Positions 26,065 to 34,730 of a stretch of DNA of 64,000 bases are shown piece after piece. The notes under the pieces are model-generated. The model searched no databases, was not told the DNA's origin, and worked only from the letters and a program-made list of their open reading frames with translations. The stretch's first letter is position 1. Each line of letters opens with the position of its first letter. Origin of the DNA: G963422565 sp963422565 (GTDB lineage: Bacteria > Pseudomonadota > Alphaproteobacteria > MPNO01); contig OY730228.1 in the NCBI GenBank assembly GCA_963422565.1, positions 1,426,001 through 1,490,000 on the forward strand, read 5' to 3'. A program made the position numbers and the translations under genes.

Positions 26065-26808
26065 CTACCAGGTCTGTTGGCCCCCGTTGGGATGAACGAT
26101 CTGGCCGTTGATGTAGGAAGCGCGCGGGCCGAGAAGGAAATCGGCGACCGCGGCGATTTCTTCCGCACGTCCCAGCCGCCCCATCGGCAGGCTCCGCGCG
26201 AGCGAAAGGCGGGCGTCGCGATACTCGGCATCAGTCCGCCCGGAGCGCAGCAGCGGCGTGTCGATCGGGCCCGGGCCGAGGGCGTTCACCCGAATTCCCA
26301 ACCCGCCGAACTCGAGCGCCAGAGACTTGGTCATCGAATAGATCGCGGCCTTGGCCGCGCAATAGGCGGCGCCGTCGGGCACCGCCATTACCGCGAAATC
26401 CGAGGACATAGTGACGATCGCGCCCTTGCCACGCGGGACCATGCGCGCCAGGACGGCCTGGCAACAGAGAAAGGTCCCCTTGACGTGGACATCGATCATC
26501 CGGTCCCAGTCGTCCTCCGAATATCCGTCGACCGGACCTTTGATGAAGATGCCGGCGGCGAGAAGCGCGGCCTCGAGCGGCTCGTCCAGCCGATCGACGA
26601 CCTCCATCATCGCATGGACGGAAGACCGGTCAGCGACATCGACGCGGGCGACGGCCGCCCGCCCGCCGCCGGCCTCGATCTCGGCGCGCAGCGAGGCAAG
26701 ACCCGCCGCGTCCCGGTCGGCCGCGACGAGCGGCATACGCCGGGCCAGCCGCATAGCGGTCGCCCGGCCGATGCCGCTCGCGGCGCCGGCGATCAGAGCG
26801 CAGCCCAT
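26065..26808 (-). CDS. SDR-family NAD(P)-dependent oxidoreductase (second of pair)
   Basis: A 247-residue short-chain dehydrogenase. The cofactor loop is AGAASGIGRA; the catalytic YxxxK is YCAAKAA with Ser from VTMSSDF; the C-terminus ends with SYINGQIVHPNGG. Its ATG shares a base with the preceding SDR stop (TGATG), so the two are co-translated and may work as a pair or heterodimer. The acidic residue after strand 2 (ADRD) suggests NAD rather than NADP. Substrate unknown. Confidence 0.88.
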   Translation of the reverse strand: MGCALIAGAASGIGRATAMRLARRMPLVAADRDAAGLASLRAEIEAGGGRAAVARVDVADRSSVHAMMEVVDRLDEPLEAALLAAGIFIKGPVDGYSEDDWDRMIDVHVKGTFLCCQAVLARMVPRGKGAIVTMSSDFAVMAVPDGAAYCAAKAAIYSMTKSLALEFGGLGIRVNALGPGPIDTPLLRSGRTDAEYRDARLSLARSLPMGRLGRAEEIAAVADFLLGPRASYINGQIVHPNGGQQTW

Positions 26809-27569
26809 CAGATCATCGTCCCGCCGCCGTTCACGCGAATGTCCTGGCCGGTCACGAAGGAACTGTCGTCCTCGAGCAGGAAGAGGGCAGCCTCGGCCAT
26901 GTCCTCCGCCCGGCCGATCCGGCCCATCGGAATGGCCGCCGCCATCGCATCCAGGTCGGCCTGCGTGCGGTGGCCGCGCGGCTGCGGCGTGTCGGTCACG
27001 CCGGGAGACACCGTGTTGACCCGAATATTGTCTTGGGCGGTCTCCAGCGCCAGAGCGCGGGCGAGTCCCAGGACTCCGCCCTTGGTGGCTGCGTAATGTG
27101 CGCCGCGGCGCGCGCCGGTCCGGGCGACACCGGAAGAGAACATCACGATCGCGCCCCTGCGCGCCGCCCGCATGGCCGGCAGCACGGTCTGACAGGCGAG
27201 CAATGTGCCCTTCAGATTGATGTCGAGATGCGCGTCCCAGCTCTTCTCGTCGAGATCGAGGAAGGGCGCCGGGCGATAGATCGCCGCGCAGGTCACGAGC
27301 CCGACGACCGCCGACGGAGCCTCGGCGACCGCGCGCACCATCGCCGCCCGGTCGCGCACATCGAGACGGTGGCGGGCGAGGCCGGGCGCCGCGCAGCCGT
27401 CGAGCCGGTCCGGCGCAATATCCCATGCCGAGACCGCATAGCCGGCGTCGAGCAGCCTCCGGGTCACGGCGTAGCCGATCCCGCTGCCCGCGCCGGTCAC
27501 GACGATCGTGGCCCTGTTCTCCTCGTCCGTCATTGCCGTGATCGACCCTTCAGAAACCGGATATCTCAT
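26808..27569 (-). CDS. SDR-family NAD(P)-dependent oxidoreductase (first of pair)
   Basis: A short-chain dehydrogenase of 253 residues, or 241 if the ATG at 27533 (MTDEENRATIVVTGAGS) is used. Cofactor loop TGAGSGIG, strand-2 acidic AWDIAP (NAD preference), catalytic YAATKGG, end SSFVTGQDIRVNGGG. First gene of the SDR pair. Upstream AT-richer DNA (27570-27660) probably holds its promoter. The isochorismatase-fold gene follows the pair, hinting at a short catabolic pathway for a hydroxy-acid or sugar-like compound. Confidence 0.88.
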   Translation of the reverse strand: MRYPVSEGSITAMTDEENRATIVVTGAGSGIGYAVTRRLLDAGYAVSAWDIAPDRLDGCAAPGLARHRLDVRDRAAMVRAVAEAPSAVVGLVTCAAIYRPAPFLDLDEKSWDAHLDINLKGTLLACQTVLPAMRAARRGAIVMFSSGVARTGARRGAHYAATKGGVLGLARALALETAQDNIRVNTVSPGVTDTPQPRGHRTQADLDAMAAAIPMGRIGRAEDMAEAALFLLEDDSSFVTGQDIRVNGGGTMI

Positions 27570-27667
27570 CTGAAAAGAAACGCCCCTGAGATTCCCAAAG
27601 AACAGATGTTTCCGACATCAGGATAACGTTCTCGTTCAACCGGTTCCAAGGCGGAATTTGAGTGGAG

Positions 27668-28042
27668 TTATCTGGCGGGCTTCAGCTTCTTCTTGGCCTC
27701 TATCGCACGCAGCGTTTCGATCAGCGGCAACGCTTCTGCAGCGTCGATCGCAACCAGGGGGAAAGCACCGAGTTTCTCGAGCCTGGCAGTCGTGCCTGTC
27801 AACTGGATTATCCGCGCGGTCATCTGTTCGCGATTCGACCGAACTTCCTTCGTAAGACCTTGGAGTTCTGTTTCGAGATTTGTCCGATGCGCTTCCAATC
27901 AATTTTCGAGGACGGCGACGATGTCATCGACCCGTGCGCCGACACCGTCTATCGACCTGCTCAACCAGCATGTCTGCAAGCCAACGACAGTCACGAAGAC
28001 GCCTGCCGATCCGCCAATGACGGTCCAATCCCGCGCAGCCAT
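27668..28042 (-). pseudogene. Small membrane-anchored coiled-coil protein split by an in-frame TGA
   Basis: From the ATG at 28042 a frame reads MAARDWTVIGGSAGVFVTVV, one membrane helix, and on to DDIVAVLEN before TGA at 27899-27901. The same frame resumes at once with TTG GAA and encodes 76 more residues (EAHRTNLETELQGLTKEV... IEAKKKLKPAR) rich in charged heptads. Read as one protein it would be about 124 residues: membrane anchor plus coiled coil. Either one nonsense mutation killed it, or a TTG restart makes two peptides. Function unknown; lower GC than neighbours suggests recent acquisition. Confidence 0.45.
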
Positions 28043-28165
28043 GATCTGGTCCCGTTACTCGACTCCAGGACCCGCGCAGCGAGCACCGCCGCGTCCTGCC
28101 GCCCTTGCCATGAAGACGCGCGAGCTCAGCATATATGAGACCGGCCGCCGCTGCATATGTACATT

Positions 28166-28207
28166 CCATAGGCCTCGGGCCATAGGCCTCGGGCCATAGG
28201 CCTCCGG
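28166..28207. repeat. Three tandem 14-base repeats
   Basis: CCATAGGCCTCGGG occurs twice exactly at 28166 and 28180 and a third time with a one-base variation (CCATAGGCCTCCGGG) at 28194. Each unit contains the palindrome AGGCCT. The array ends about 50 bases before the GH3-like gene start, a position suited to regulator binding or simple slippage. Confidence 0.75.
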
Positions 28208-28257
28208 GAGAACGCGGGCGCCTTGTTCCGGAGCGGGTACGGGAGCGCGGGTCCAGG

Positions 28258-29796
28258 ATGATCGATGCCACGCCGACGCTCCGCATATGCGCGCGGATCG
28301 GGCAGGCGGCCGAACGGCGGCAGGACGTGCGCCGGGTCCAGGAACGGCAGCTGCGCGATCTGATCGCGCGTGCCCGGAACACGGCGTTCGGAAGGATGCA
28401 TGACTTCGGGCGCATCTCCGACGTGACCGGGTTCCAGCGCCGCGTGCCGCTTCGTACATATGACGATCACTGGAACGAGTTCTGGAAGGCCGCTTTCCCG
28501 CGTCTCGAAGACGTCACCTGGCCGGGCGTCGTCCCCTTCTTCGCAACCAGTTCCGGCACCTCGACGGGCCGGACGAAGTACATACCCTGCTCGCGCGAGA
28601 TGGTGGGCGCCTTCCGCCGGGCGGGGCGGCGGCTGCTCGGCTATCACAGCCTCGCGCGCCCGGCGAGCCGGGTGCTCGGGGGACGGCTCTTCATGCTCGG
28701 CGGCAGCACCGATCTCGCGGAAAGGGCGCGCGGGGTCCACTCCGGCGATGTGTCCGGGATCATGGCGGCCCAGCTTCCGCGATGGCTCCGCCCGCGCGCG
28801 TTCCCGCCCGCCGATCTCGCCCTGATCCGCGACTGGGAAGACAAGATCGCCCGTATGGCGGCCGCCGCGCCGGGAACGGACATCCGCCTGATCGGCGGCA
28901 CGCCGAGCTGGCTGCTCCTGTTCTTCGACGCGCTTGCCCGGCAGAGCGGCGGCCCGGTCGATCTGGCGCGCTGGTTCCCGCGTCTCGAGCTGCTCGTGCA
29001 TGGCGGCGTCGACTTCGCGCCCTATCGCCGCCGTTTCGAGGCGCTGCTCGCCGGGACCCGAGCCGAACTCCGCGAGGTCTACCCGGCGAGCGAGGGCTTC
29101 ATCGCCGTCGCCGACCGCGGGCCGGCCGACGGGATGCGGCTGCAACTCGACGCCGGGCTGTTCTACGAGTTCGTCCCGGTCGACGAGCTCGGCGCACCCG
29201 CGCCGACGCGGCACTGGATCGCCGATGCAGAGCCCGGCGTCGACTACGCCCTGGTGCTGTCCTCCTGCGCCGGGCTCTGGGGCTATGTCATCGGCGACAC
29301 GGTCGAACTGGTCGGGCGGGACCCGCCGCGCGTGCGGGTGACCGGGCGCACCGCCTACACGCTGTCGGCGTTCGGCGAGCATCTGACGCTTTCCGAGATG
29401 GAGGCGGCGGTCGCCGACGCCGCCGAGCGGGTGGGCGCGGCGGTGACGGACTGGTGCGTCGGCGCCCTCTACCCCGACGAGGCCTCCCTGCTCGGGCAGC
29501 ATCTCTTCTTCGTCGAGACCGGCGCGCCGCTTTCGGCGCGCGCCGCCGCTGCGTTCGCCCGGAATCTGGATCGCGGGCTCGCCGAGAGGAACGCGGATTA
29601 CGCGACCTATCGGTCGGCCGATTTCGGCATGAAGGCGCCCGAGATTCGCATCCTTTTGCCGGGGAGCTTCGCCGAATGGATGAAGTCCCGCGGCAAGCTC
29701 GGGGGACAGCACAAGGTCCCGAGGGTCGTCGACGACCGGGTGCTGTTCGCCTCGATCAGATGCCTCGCCGACCGCGCCCCATCGGAGTCCGCGTAG
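28258..29796 (+). CDS. GH3-family acyl-adenylating enzyme
   Basis: A 512-residue member of the GH3 family, known in plants for conjugating indole-acetic and jasmonic acids to amino acids through acyl-adenylates; bacterial members are largely uncharacterised. Visible are the ATP loop FFATSSGTSTGRTKYIP, GGTPSWLLLF, YPASEGFIAV (the family's YxxxE-type acceptor/ATP motif), and YTLSAFGEHLTLSEME. The C-terminal domain carries the SADFGMKAP stretch and ends with GKLGGQHKVPRV, family-typical. It is followed on the same strand by HpaB-like and molybdenum hydroxylase genes. Substrate open. Confidence 0.88.
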   Translation: MIDATPTLRICARIGQAAERRQDVRRVQERQLRDLIARARNTAFGRMHDFGRISDVTGFQRRVPLRTYDDHWNEFWKAAFPRLEDVTWPGVVPFFATSSGTSTGRTKYIPCSREMVGAFRRAGRRLLGYHSLARPASRVLGGRLFMLGGSTDLAERARGVHSGDVSGIMAAQLPRWLRPRAFPPADLALIRDWEDKIARMAAAAPGTDIRLIGGTPSWLLLFFDALARQSGGPVDLARWFPRLELLVHGGVDFAPYRRRFEALLAGTRAELREVYPASEGFIAVADRGPADGMRLQLDAGLFYEFVPVDELGAPAPTRHWIADAEPGVDYALVLSSCAGLWGYVIGDTVELVGRDPPRVRVTGRTAYTLSAFGEHLTLSEMEAAVADAAERVGAAVTDWCVGALYPDEASLLGQHLFFVETGAPLSARAAAAFARNLDRGLAERNADYATYRSADFGMKAPEIRILLPGSFAEWMKSRGKLGGQHKVPRVVDDRVLFASIRCLADRAPSESA

Positions 29797-29922
29797 CGGA
29801 TCGGTCGATCACCCCGCTCGGATGCGCACCGCATCGACCGGCTACGGCATGGCGACCGACCGCAGTGGCAGCGCCGTCACGGGCCCCCTATGCTCTCCGG
29901 CGATGGGCCGAGGGCCGGTGCG

Positions 29923-31377
29923 ATGCTGCTCAGCGGTACGGAATTTCTGGAGAGCCTGCGCGACGGCCGCCGCGTCCATGTCGGCCGCGAGACCGTCGCG
30001 GACGTGACCGCCCATCCGGCCTTCCGCAATGCCGCCCGCTCCTTCGCGGCGATCTACGACCTGAAACGGGCGCCCGAGCTGCGGGAGCTGATGGTCTGCG
30101 AGGAAGAGGACGAGACCTACTCGGCCTATTGGCTGAAGTCGCGCTCGCGGGCGGATCTCGAGCGGCGCTACCAGGTCCACCGACGCATCGCCGCTCGATC
30201 CTACGGCCTGCTCGACCGGTCGCCCGACAATTTCCCCAGCTATCTCGCGGGTCTCGCGACGCGGCCGGAGATGTTCGAGGCCTTGCGGCCTGGAACCGGC
30301 GGGCGTCTGACGGCCTATTACGAGAAGGCGCGGCGCGAAGACCTGTTCCTGGCCCATACCGTCATCAACCCCCAGACCGCGCGCCGCCGCAGCTTCCCGG
30401 ACGGGCGGAACCCGACCCTCCGGGTGACCGGTGAAGACGATTCCGGCGTGATCGTCAACGGTCTCAAGACGATCGGAACCTCGGCGGTATTCTGTCACGC
30501 GACCTGGGTCGGCAATCTCCAGCCGGTCGCGCCGGACCGCCGGGAGGAGAGCATTACCTGCGCGGTTCCTCTCTCGGCGCCGGGGGTCTCGATCTGGGCG
30601 CGCAAGCCCTACGAGAATTTCGCCGTCAGCGAGTTCGACATGCCGTTGAGCTGGCGCTTCGACGAGACCGATGCCGCGGTGCTGTTCAAGAACGTGCACG
30701 TCCCCTGGGAGAACGTCTTCCTGCATGACGATCCGGAAATGAGTCGCGCCATCCATATCGAGACCCCCGGCCATTCGCTGGCCAACCACCAGGCGAACGT
30801 CCGGTTTCTGGAGAAGCTCAAGCTGATCGTCGCGGTCGCCCATCGCGTCGCGCGGGCGAACGATGCCGCCGACATCCCGGCGGTCCGAAGCGTCCTGGGA
30901 AGCCTCGCCGCCAAGCTCGCCGCGCTCGAAGGCCTCATTCGAGGACAGCTGCTCGACTGCGAGGAGACGGTGCCCGGTTCCGGCTATGTGACGGTCAACC
31001 GCCGCTACATGTATGCGGCCCTTCACTGGTGCAGCATCAACTATGCCCGGATTTGCGACCAGGTGCGCGAGCTGCTGGGCGGCGGCCCCTTCCAGATGCC
31101 GGCCGACGCCTCGGTCCTGACCGCGCCGGATCTCGCACGCCGTTTCGAGATCTACTGGTCCGGCCCCGATCTGAGCGCGAAGGATCGGATGAAGCCGATG
31201 CGGCTGGCATGGGACCTGCCGGGCTCGGAATTCGCCGGGAGACACGCCCAGTACGAGAAGTTCTACGCCGGCCCCGGCTTCGTGATGGACGGCTACAGCT
31301 ATCTCGCCGGCGACCGGGACGGGCCGGACCGCATCGTGACCGGCCTCCTCGACAGCTACGATTGCGACGCGGCATGA
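29923..31377 (+). CDS. HpaB-family FADH2-dependent monooxygenase
   Basis: A 484-residue member of the 4-hydroxyphenylacetate 3-hydroxylase family (also includes pyrrole-carboxylate and chlorophenol oxygenases and 4-hydroxybutyryl-CoA dehydratase). Typical stretches are LLDRSPDNFPSYLAG, HTVINPQTARRRSF, GLKTIGTSAVFCHATW and VPWENVFLHDDPE. I prefer the ATG at 29923 (GAGGG upstream) to the one at 29890. Reduced flavin must come from a separate reductase, none adjacent. The cysteine iron-sulfur ligands of 4-hydroxybutyryl-CoA dehydratase are not evident, favouring a monooxygenase. The stop overlaps the next gene by four bases. Confidence 0.85.
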   Translation: MLLSGTEFLESLRDGRRVHVGRETVADVTAHPAFRNAARSFAAIYDLKRAPELRELMVCEEEDETYSAYWLKSRSRADLERRYQVHRRIAARSYGLLDRSPDNFPSYLAGLATRPEMFEALRPGTGGRLTAYYEKARREDLFLAHTVINPQTARRRSFPDGRNPTLRVTGEDDSGVIVNGLKTIGTSAVFCHATWVGNLQPVAPDRREESITCAVPLSAPGVSIWARKPYENFAVSEFDMPLSWRFDETDAAVLFKNVHVPWENVFLHDDPEMSRAIHIETPGHSLANHQANVRFLEKLKLIVAVAHRVARANDAADIPAVRSVLGSLAAKLAALEGLIRGQLLDCEETVPGSGYVTVNRRYMYAALHWCSINYARICDQVRELLGGGPFQMPADASVLTAPDLARRFEIYWSGPDLSAKDRMKPMRLAWDLPGSEFAGRHAQYEKFYAGPGFVMDGYSYLAGDRDGPDRIVTGLLDSYDCDAA

Positions 31378-33737
31378 CGCCCGACCCGATGGATGAACGG
31401 CTTCCGCTCCTGCGCGGGGACGGCCGATACATCGACGATATCCGCCCGCCCGGCTGTCTGCATGTCGCTTTCCTGCGCAGCCCCTTCGCGAGCGCCAAGA
31501 TCACCGGGATCGACATCGCGCCTGCGGTCTCGGCCTCCGGCGTCGCCGCCGTCCTGACGGCGCGCGATCTCGAAGGACAGGTACTGCCGATCTCGGCGCG
31601 GATGGACGAGGCCGACTGGTACGTCTATCGGCAGACCGCCTGGCCCGCCCTCGCCGTGGATCGAGTGCGTTTCGCCGGCGAGGCGGTGGCGGCGGTCGCC
31701 GCCGCCGACCCCTATTCGGCGGAGGACGCGTGCGCGCGGATCGCGGTGGACTACGAGCCCGGCCCTGCGGTCACCGACATGCGGGCGGCGTTGGCCGAGG
31801 GGGCGGCGCGGGTCCATGCCGGCATCGAGGGCAACACGATGTTCCGCAGCCGCTTCGTGAGCGACGGCAAACGCGACCCGATCGCCGGGGCGGCGCTCCG
31901 GGCCGCCGGTCGGTTTCGCCACCCGCGGCTGGCGCCGGCGCCGATCGAGTGCGGCGGCTGCCTCGCCGTCCCCGATCGGCGGACCGGCGTGATCTCGGTC
32001 TATCTGCCGAGCCAGGTCCCGCATATGGCCCGCGACGGGTTGAGCCGCTTCCTGGGGATCCCGGAGTCGCGCATCCGCGTCGTGCTGGTCGATATGGGTG
32101 GCGGGTTCGGCGTCAAGATGCCGCTCTACCCAGAGGAGATCGTCACCCTGTTCGCGGCTCGGCGGCTCGGTCGCCCCGTCAAATGGGTGCAGGATCGGGT
32201 CACGCATCTGTACACGGGCTATCACGCGCGGGACGCGGAGATCGAGGCCGAGATCGGCGCGGACGGCGATGGGCGCATCCTCGGCCTGCGCGCCCGGCTG
32301 TGGTGCGATTCCGGCGCATACTCTCCCTATCCGCTGGGCTGTTCGCTCGAGCCGCATACCGCGATGGTGGGTCTGCCGGGACCCTACGCGGTCCCATGGT
32401 ACGACTACAGCGCGTATGCGGTCGCCACCAACAAATGCCCTACCGGCCCCTATCGCGGGGTCGGTTTCGCGCTGGCGCCAGTGGTCACCGAGCTTCTGCT
32501 CGACAAACTGGCGCGAACGGCCGGGCTCGACCGCGTGGCGCTCCGCCGGCGCAATATGGTCCGACCCGACCAGCACCCCTATCGCAGCGTCTCCGGCACG
32601 CTCCTCGACAGCGGGGACTATCCGGCGCTGCTCGACAGGGCGCTCGGGGCGGCGGACGGCCTCGAGCTCTCCGCCCGGCCCGCCCGGACGGCGCCCGCCG
32701 GCCGCCGCCGCGGGGTCGGCATCTCCTGCTTCATCGAGCCGACGGGTATGGGCTGCAACGTCTTTCGCGGGCGTGGAATGCGGGACATCCCGGCATTCGA
32801 TTCCGCCCAGATTCGAGTCAATCGATCGGGGGACATCGAGGCCGCCGTGACGGTGCCGGCGATGGGGCAGCTGCCTTTCAACACGATGCGGAAGCTCCTG
32901 GCGGACAAGCTGTGCGTGGCGGCGGAGACGGTCGCCGTCCGTTGCGCCGACACCTCGGCGATGCCCTTCGGATCCGGCGCCTTCGCGAGCCGCGGCCTGG
33001 TGTCGGGCGGCAGCGCGCTGCTGCGTGCGGCGGACAAGATGATCGCTCGAATGTCCCAGCACGCGGCGGTCATGTTCGATGTCGACTCGTCCGAGATTCG
33101 TTTTGCGAACGGCAGGTTCGGCGACGGCCGGGGCGGCAACCGGTTCGCGACTTTCCCGGAGGTCGCCGAGTTCGCCCACGGACCGGACGGCGGCCTGCCG
33201 TCCGGTTTCGAGCATGGGCTGACGACGACGGCAAGCTACGACAACCCCGGCGCGGCAGTCTCTGCGGCGGTCCATATCGCTCTGGTCGAGATCGACATCG
33301 AAACGGGTGCGGTCGAGATCCGGCGCTTCATCGTCGCCGAGGATTGCGGTCCGATCGCCGACCTGGAGACCGTGGAAGGCCAGATCCGGGGCGCCGTCCT
33401 CCAGGGAATCGGCGCCGCCCTCCTCGAGGAGATGGTCTACGATGCCGGCGGGCAGCTCCTGACCGCGTCGCTCACCGACTATCTGTTGCCGATCTCGCTG
33501 GACGGGGTACGCTTGAGCATCGTCCACCAGGAAACGCCGTCACCGTTCACGAAGGGCGGCTATAAGGGGATGGGCGAGAGCGGGACCATCGGCGCCCCGG
33601 CCGCCGTCGCCGGGGCGGTCCTGGATGCGCTCGACCTGGATTGTGGGGATGTCCGCCTGCCGCTCACCCCGGAACGGCTGCTCGGTCTGCTCGCCGGCCG
33701 GGCCGGGGCGCCGGAGGCCGGGCCGGGGACCGGCTGA
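31374..33737 (+). CDS. Orphan molybdenum hydroxylase large subunit
   Basis: A 787-residue xanthine-dehydrogenase-family catalytic subunit. It has MGGGFGVKMPLYPEE, the active-site loop PYRGVGFALAPVVTE, and the catalytic-Glu motif GMGESGTIGAP. Start at 31374 overlaps the HpaB-like stop (ATGA). Unlike the complex at 19227-22856, no FeS or FAD subunit gene is next to it, so it must borrow partners from elsewhere or act in a different arrangement. About 27% divergence in loop motifs from the first large subunit is evident by eye only; no identity was computed. Natural substrate unknown. Confidence 0.88.
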   Translation: MTPDPMDERLPLLRGDGRYIDDIRPPGCLHVAFLRSPFASAKITGIDIAPAVSASGVAAVLTARDLEGQVLPISARMDEADWYVYRQTAWPALAVDRVRFAGEAVAAVAAADPYSAEDACARIAVDYEPGPAVTDMRAALAEGAARVHAGIEGNTMFRSRFVSDGKRDPIAGAALRAAGRFRHPRLAPAPIECGGCLAVPDRRTGVISVYLPSQVPHMARDGLSRFLGIPESRIRVVLVDMGGGFGVKMPLYPEEIVTLFAARRLGRPVKWVQDRVTHLYTGYHARDAEIEAEIGADGDGRILGLRARLWCDSGAYSPYPLGCSLEPHTAMVGLPGPYAVPWYDYSAYAVATNKCPTGPYRGVGFALAPVVTELLLDKLARTAGLDRVALRRRNMVRPDQHPYRSVSGTLLDSGDYPALLDRALGAADGLELSARPARTAPAGRRRGVGISCFIEPTGMGCNVFRGRGMRDIPAFDSAQIRVNRSGDIEAAVTVPAMGQLPFNTMRKLLADKLCVAAETVAVRCADTSAMPFGSGAFASRGLVSGGSALLRAADKMIARMSQHAAVMFDVDSSEIRFANGRFGDGRGGNRFATFPEVAEFAHGPDGGLPSGFEHGLTTTASYDNPGAAVSAAVHIALVEIDIETGAVEIRRFIVAEDCGPIADLETVEGQIRGAVLQGIGAALLEEMVYDAGGQLLTASLTDYLLPISLDGVRLSIVHQETPSPFTKGGYKGMGESGTIGAPAAVAGAVLDALDLDCGDVRLPLTPERLLGLLAGRAGAPEAGPGTG

Positions 33738-33758
33738 GCGCCCGGCCGCGCCGTCAGG

Positions 33759-34061
33759 TCAATGGGATGATCCGGCGCGCGCTTCCCGCATGGCGGCGAG
33801 CTGCTCGGGCGTCGCTTCCTTCTGGTGCTTCTTCTTGAATTCCGCGTAGGGCATTCCGTAGACGGTCTCCCGCGCGTCTTCGTAATCGAGATCGAGGCCC
33901 CGTTCGGCCGCGGCTTCCTTGTACCAGCGGCTGAGACAGTTGCGGCAGAACCCGGCCAGGTTCATCAGGTCGATGTTCTGGACATCCGTCCGGGCACGCA
34001 GATGGTCGACGAGGCTTCTGAAGGCGGCGGCTTCCAGCGCCGTCCGGGTCTGATCATCCAT
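33759..34061 (-). CDS. DUF1244 domain protein
   Basis: A 100-residue protein fitting DUF1244: SLVDHLRARTDVQNIDLMNL, GFCRNCLSRWYKEAA and YGMPYAEFKKKHQKEAT. Start at 34061 (MDDQTRTALE, preceded by CAGGAGATCG). The family is common in alpha- and gammaproteobacteria; the paired cysteines CRNC suggest metal binding or redox. Function not established. Isolated, convergent with the orphan molybdenum hydroxylase gene. Confidence 0.9.
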   Translation of the reverse strand: MDDQTRTALEAAAFRSLVDHLRARTDVQNIDLMNLAGFCRNCLSRWYKEAAAERGLDLDYEDARETVYGMPYAEFKKKHQKEATPEQLAAMREARAGSSH

Positions 34062-34203
34062 GACGATCTCCTGAGGCGGTCTCGAACTCTCGGCGGAACT
34101 CCGAAGAGTCGCGTCGATGGCGCCGATATGCACCGGCCGGCCCGCGAAGTCCAGAACGGCCGGCGACCCTATGCATGCCTCTTCGCTCCGAGGCAGGGTT
34201 TCG

Positions 34204-34329
34204 CTACGCCTCCGCGTCGGAGCGCGGCAGGAGCCGGGTAACGTGGCCGATCTTGCGGCATCGCCGCGCCGTCGGGTCGCACAGCGGCGCGCACCGGACG
34301 TCGATTCCGTCCCCGGGGATGTCGGTCAT
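34204..34329 (-). CDS. Possible 41-residue ORF
   Basis: In the 358-base gap between the DUF1244 and YdcH-like genes, a minus-strand ATG at 34329 opens MTDIPGDGIDVRCAPLCDPT and runs to 34204 with three Cys residues. No strong ribosome site and no family seen. The rest of the gap shows nothing I can name. Confidence 0.2.
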   Translation of the reverse strand: MTDIPGDGIDVRCAPLCDPTARRCRKIGHVTRLLPRSDAEA

Positions 34330-34419
34330 CGCCGCGTCTGCGCGACGTTCGACGCCGGCCAGCGGGAGGCCGACCCGAGGCGCGCCGGAGGGTGGTGCGC
34401 CGTCCGCGGCCATCCCGCG

Positions 34420-34638
34420 TCAGGCGATTATGTCGGGGAGGACGAAGGCCCGCAGCCGGGTGATCTCGTCCTTCAGCATCAGCTTGCGCTTCTTGAGCCG
34501 CTGGACCTGGAGCTGGTCGAAGGGAACGTCGCCGGAGATGCGCGCGATCACGTCGTCGAGATCGCGGTGCTGCGTCTCGAGATCCGCCAGCTTCCGGCGC
34601 AAACGCTCCTGTTCCCTCGCTCTCATGTCCCGAAACAT
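34420..34638 (-). CDS. YdcH-family (DUF465) small coiled-coil protein
   Basis: A 72-residue protein: LADLETQHRDLDDVIARI, then LQVQRLKKRKLMLKDEITRL, the usual DUF465 pattern of two helices with a KKRKL core. Start at MFRDMRAREQ (34638); MRAREQ (34626) is an alternative. Function unknown; very common in alphaproteobacteria. Divergent from pfkA. A second member lies at 36469-36654. Confidence 0.88.
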   Translation of the reverse strand: MFRDMRAREQERLRRKLADLETQHRDLDDVIARISGDVPFDQLQVQRLKKRKLMLKDEITRLRAFVLPDIIA

Positions 34639-34730
34639 CCGTGCCGCAGCGACCGCACTATAGCGAAATTCGGTCGAGACGGTTATGACTGGACGGCGCG
34701 ACCAGCCAGTCCCAGGGGAGGGCCGAGGGC

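Noticed and set aside
28166..28207. CRISPR array
   Set aside because: The three 14-base units are directly tandem with no spacers, and no cas genes are near.
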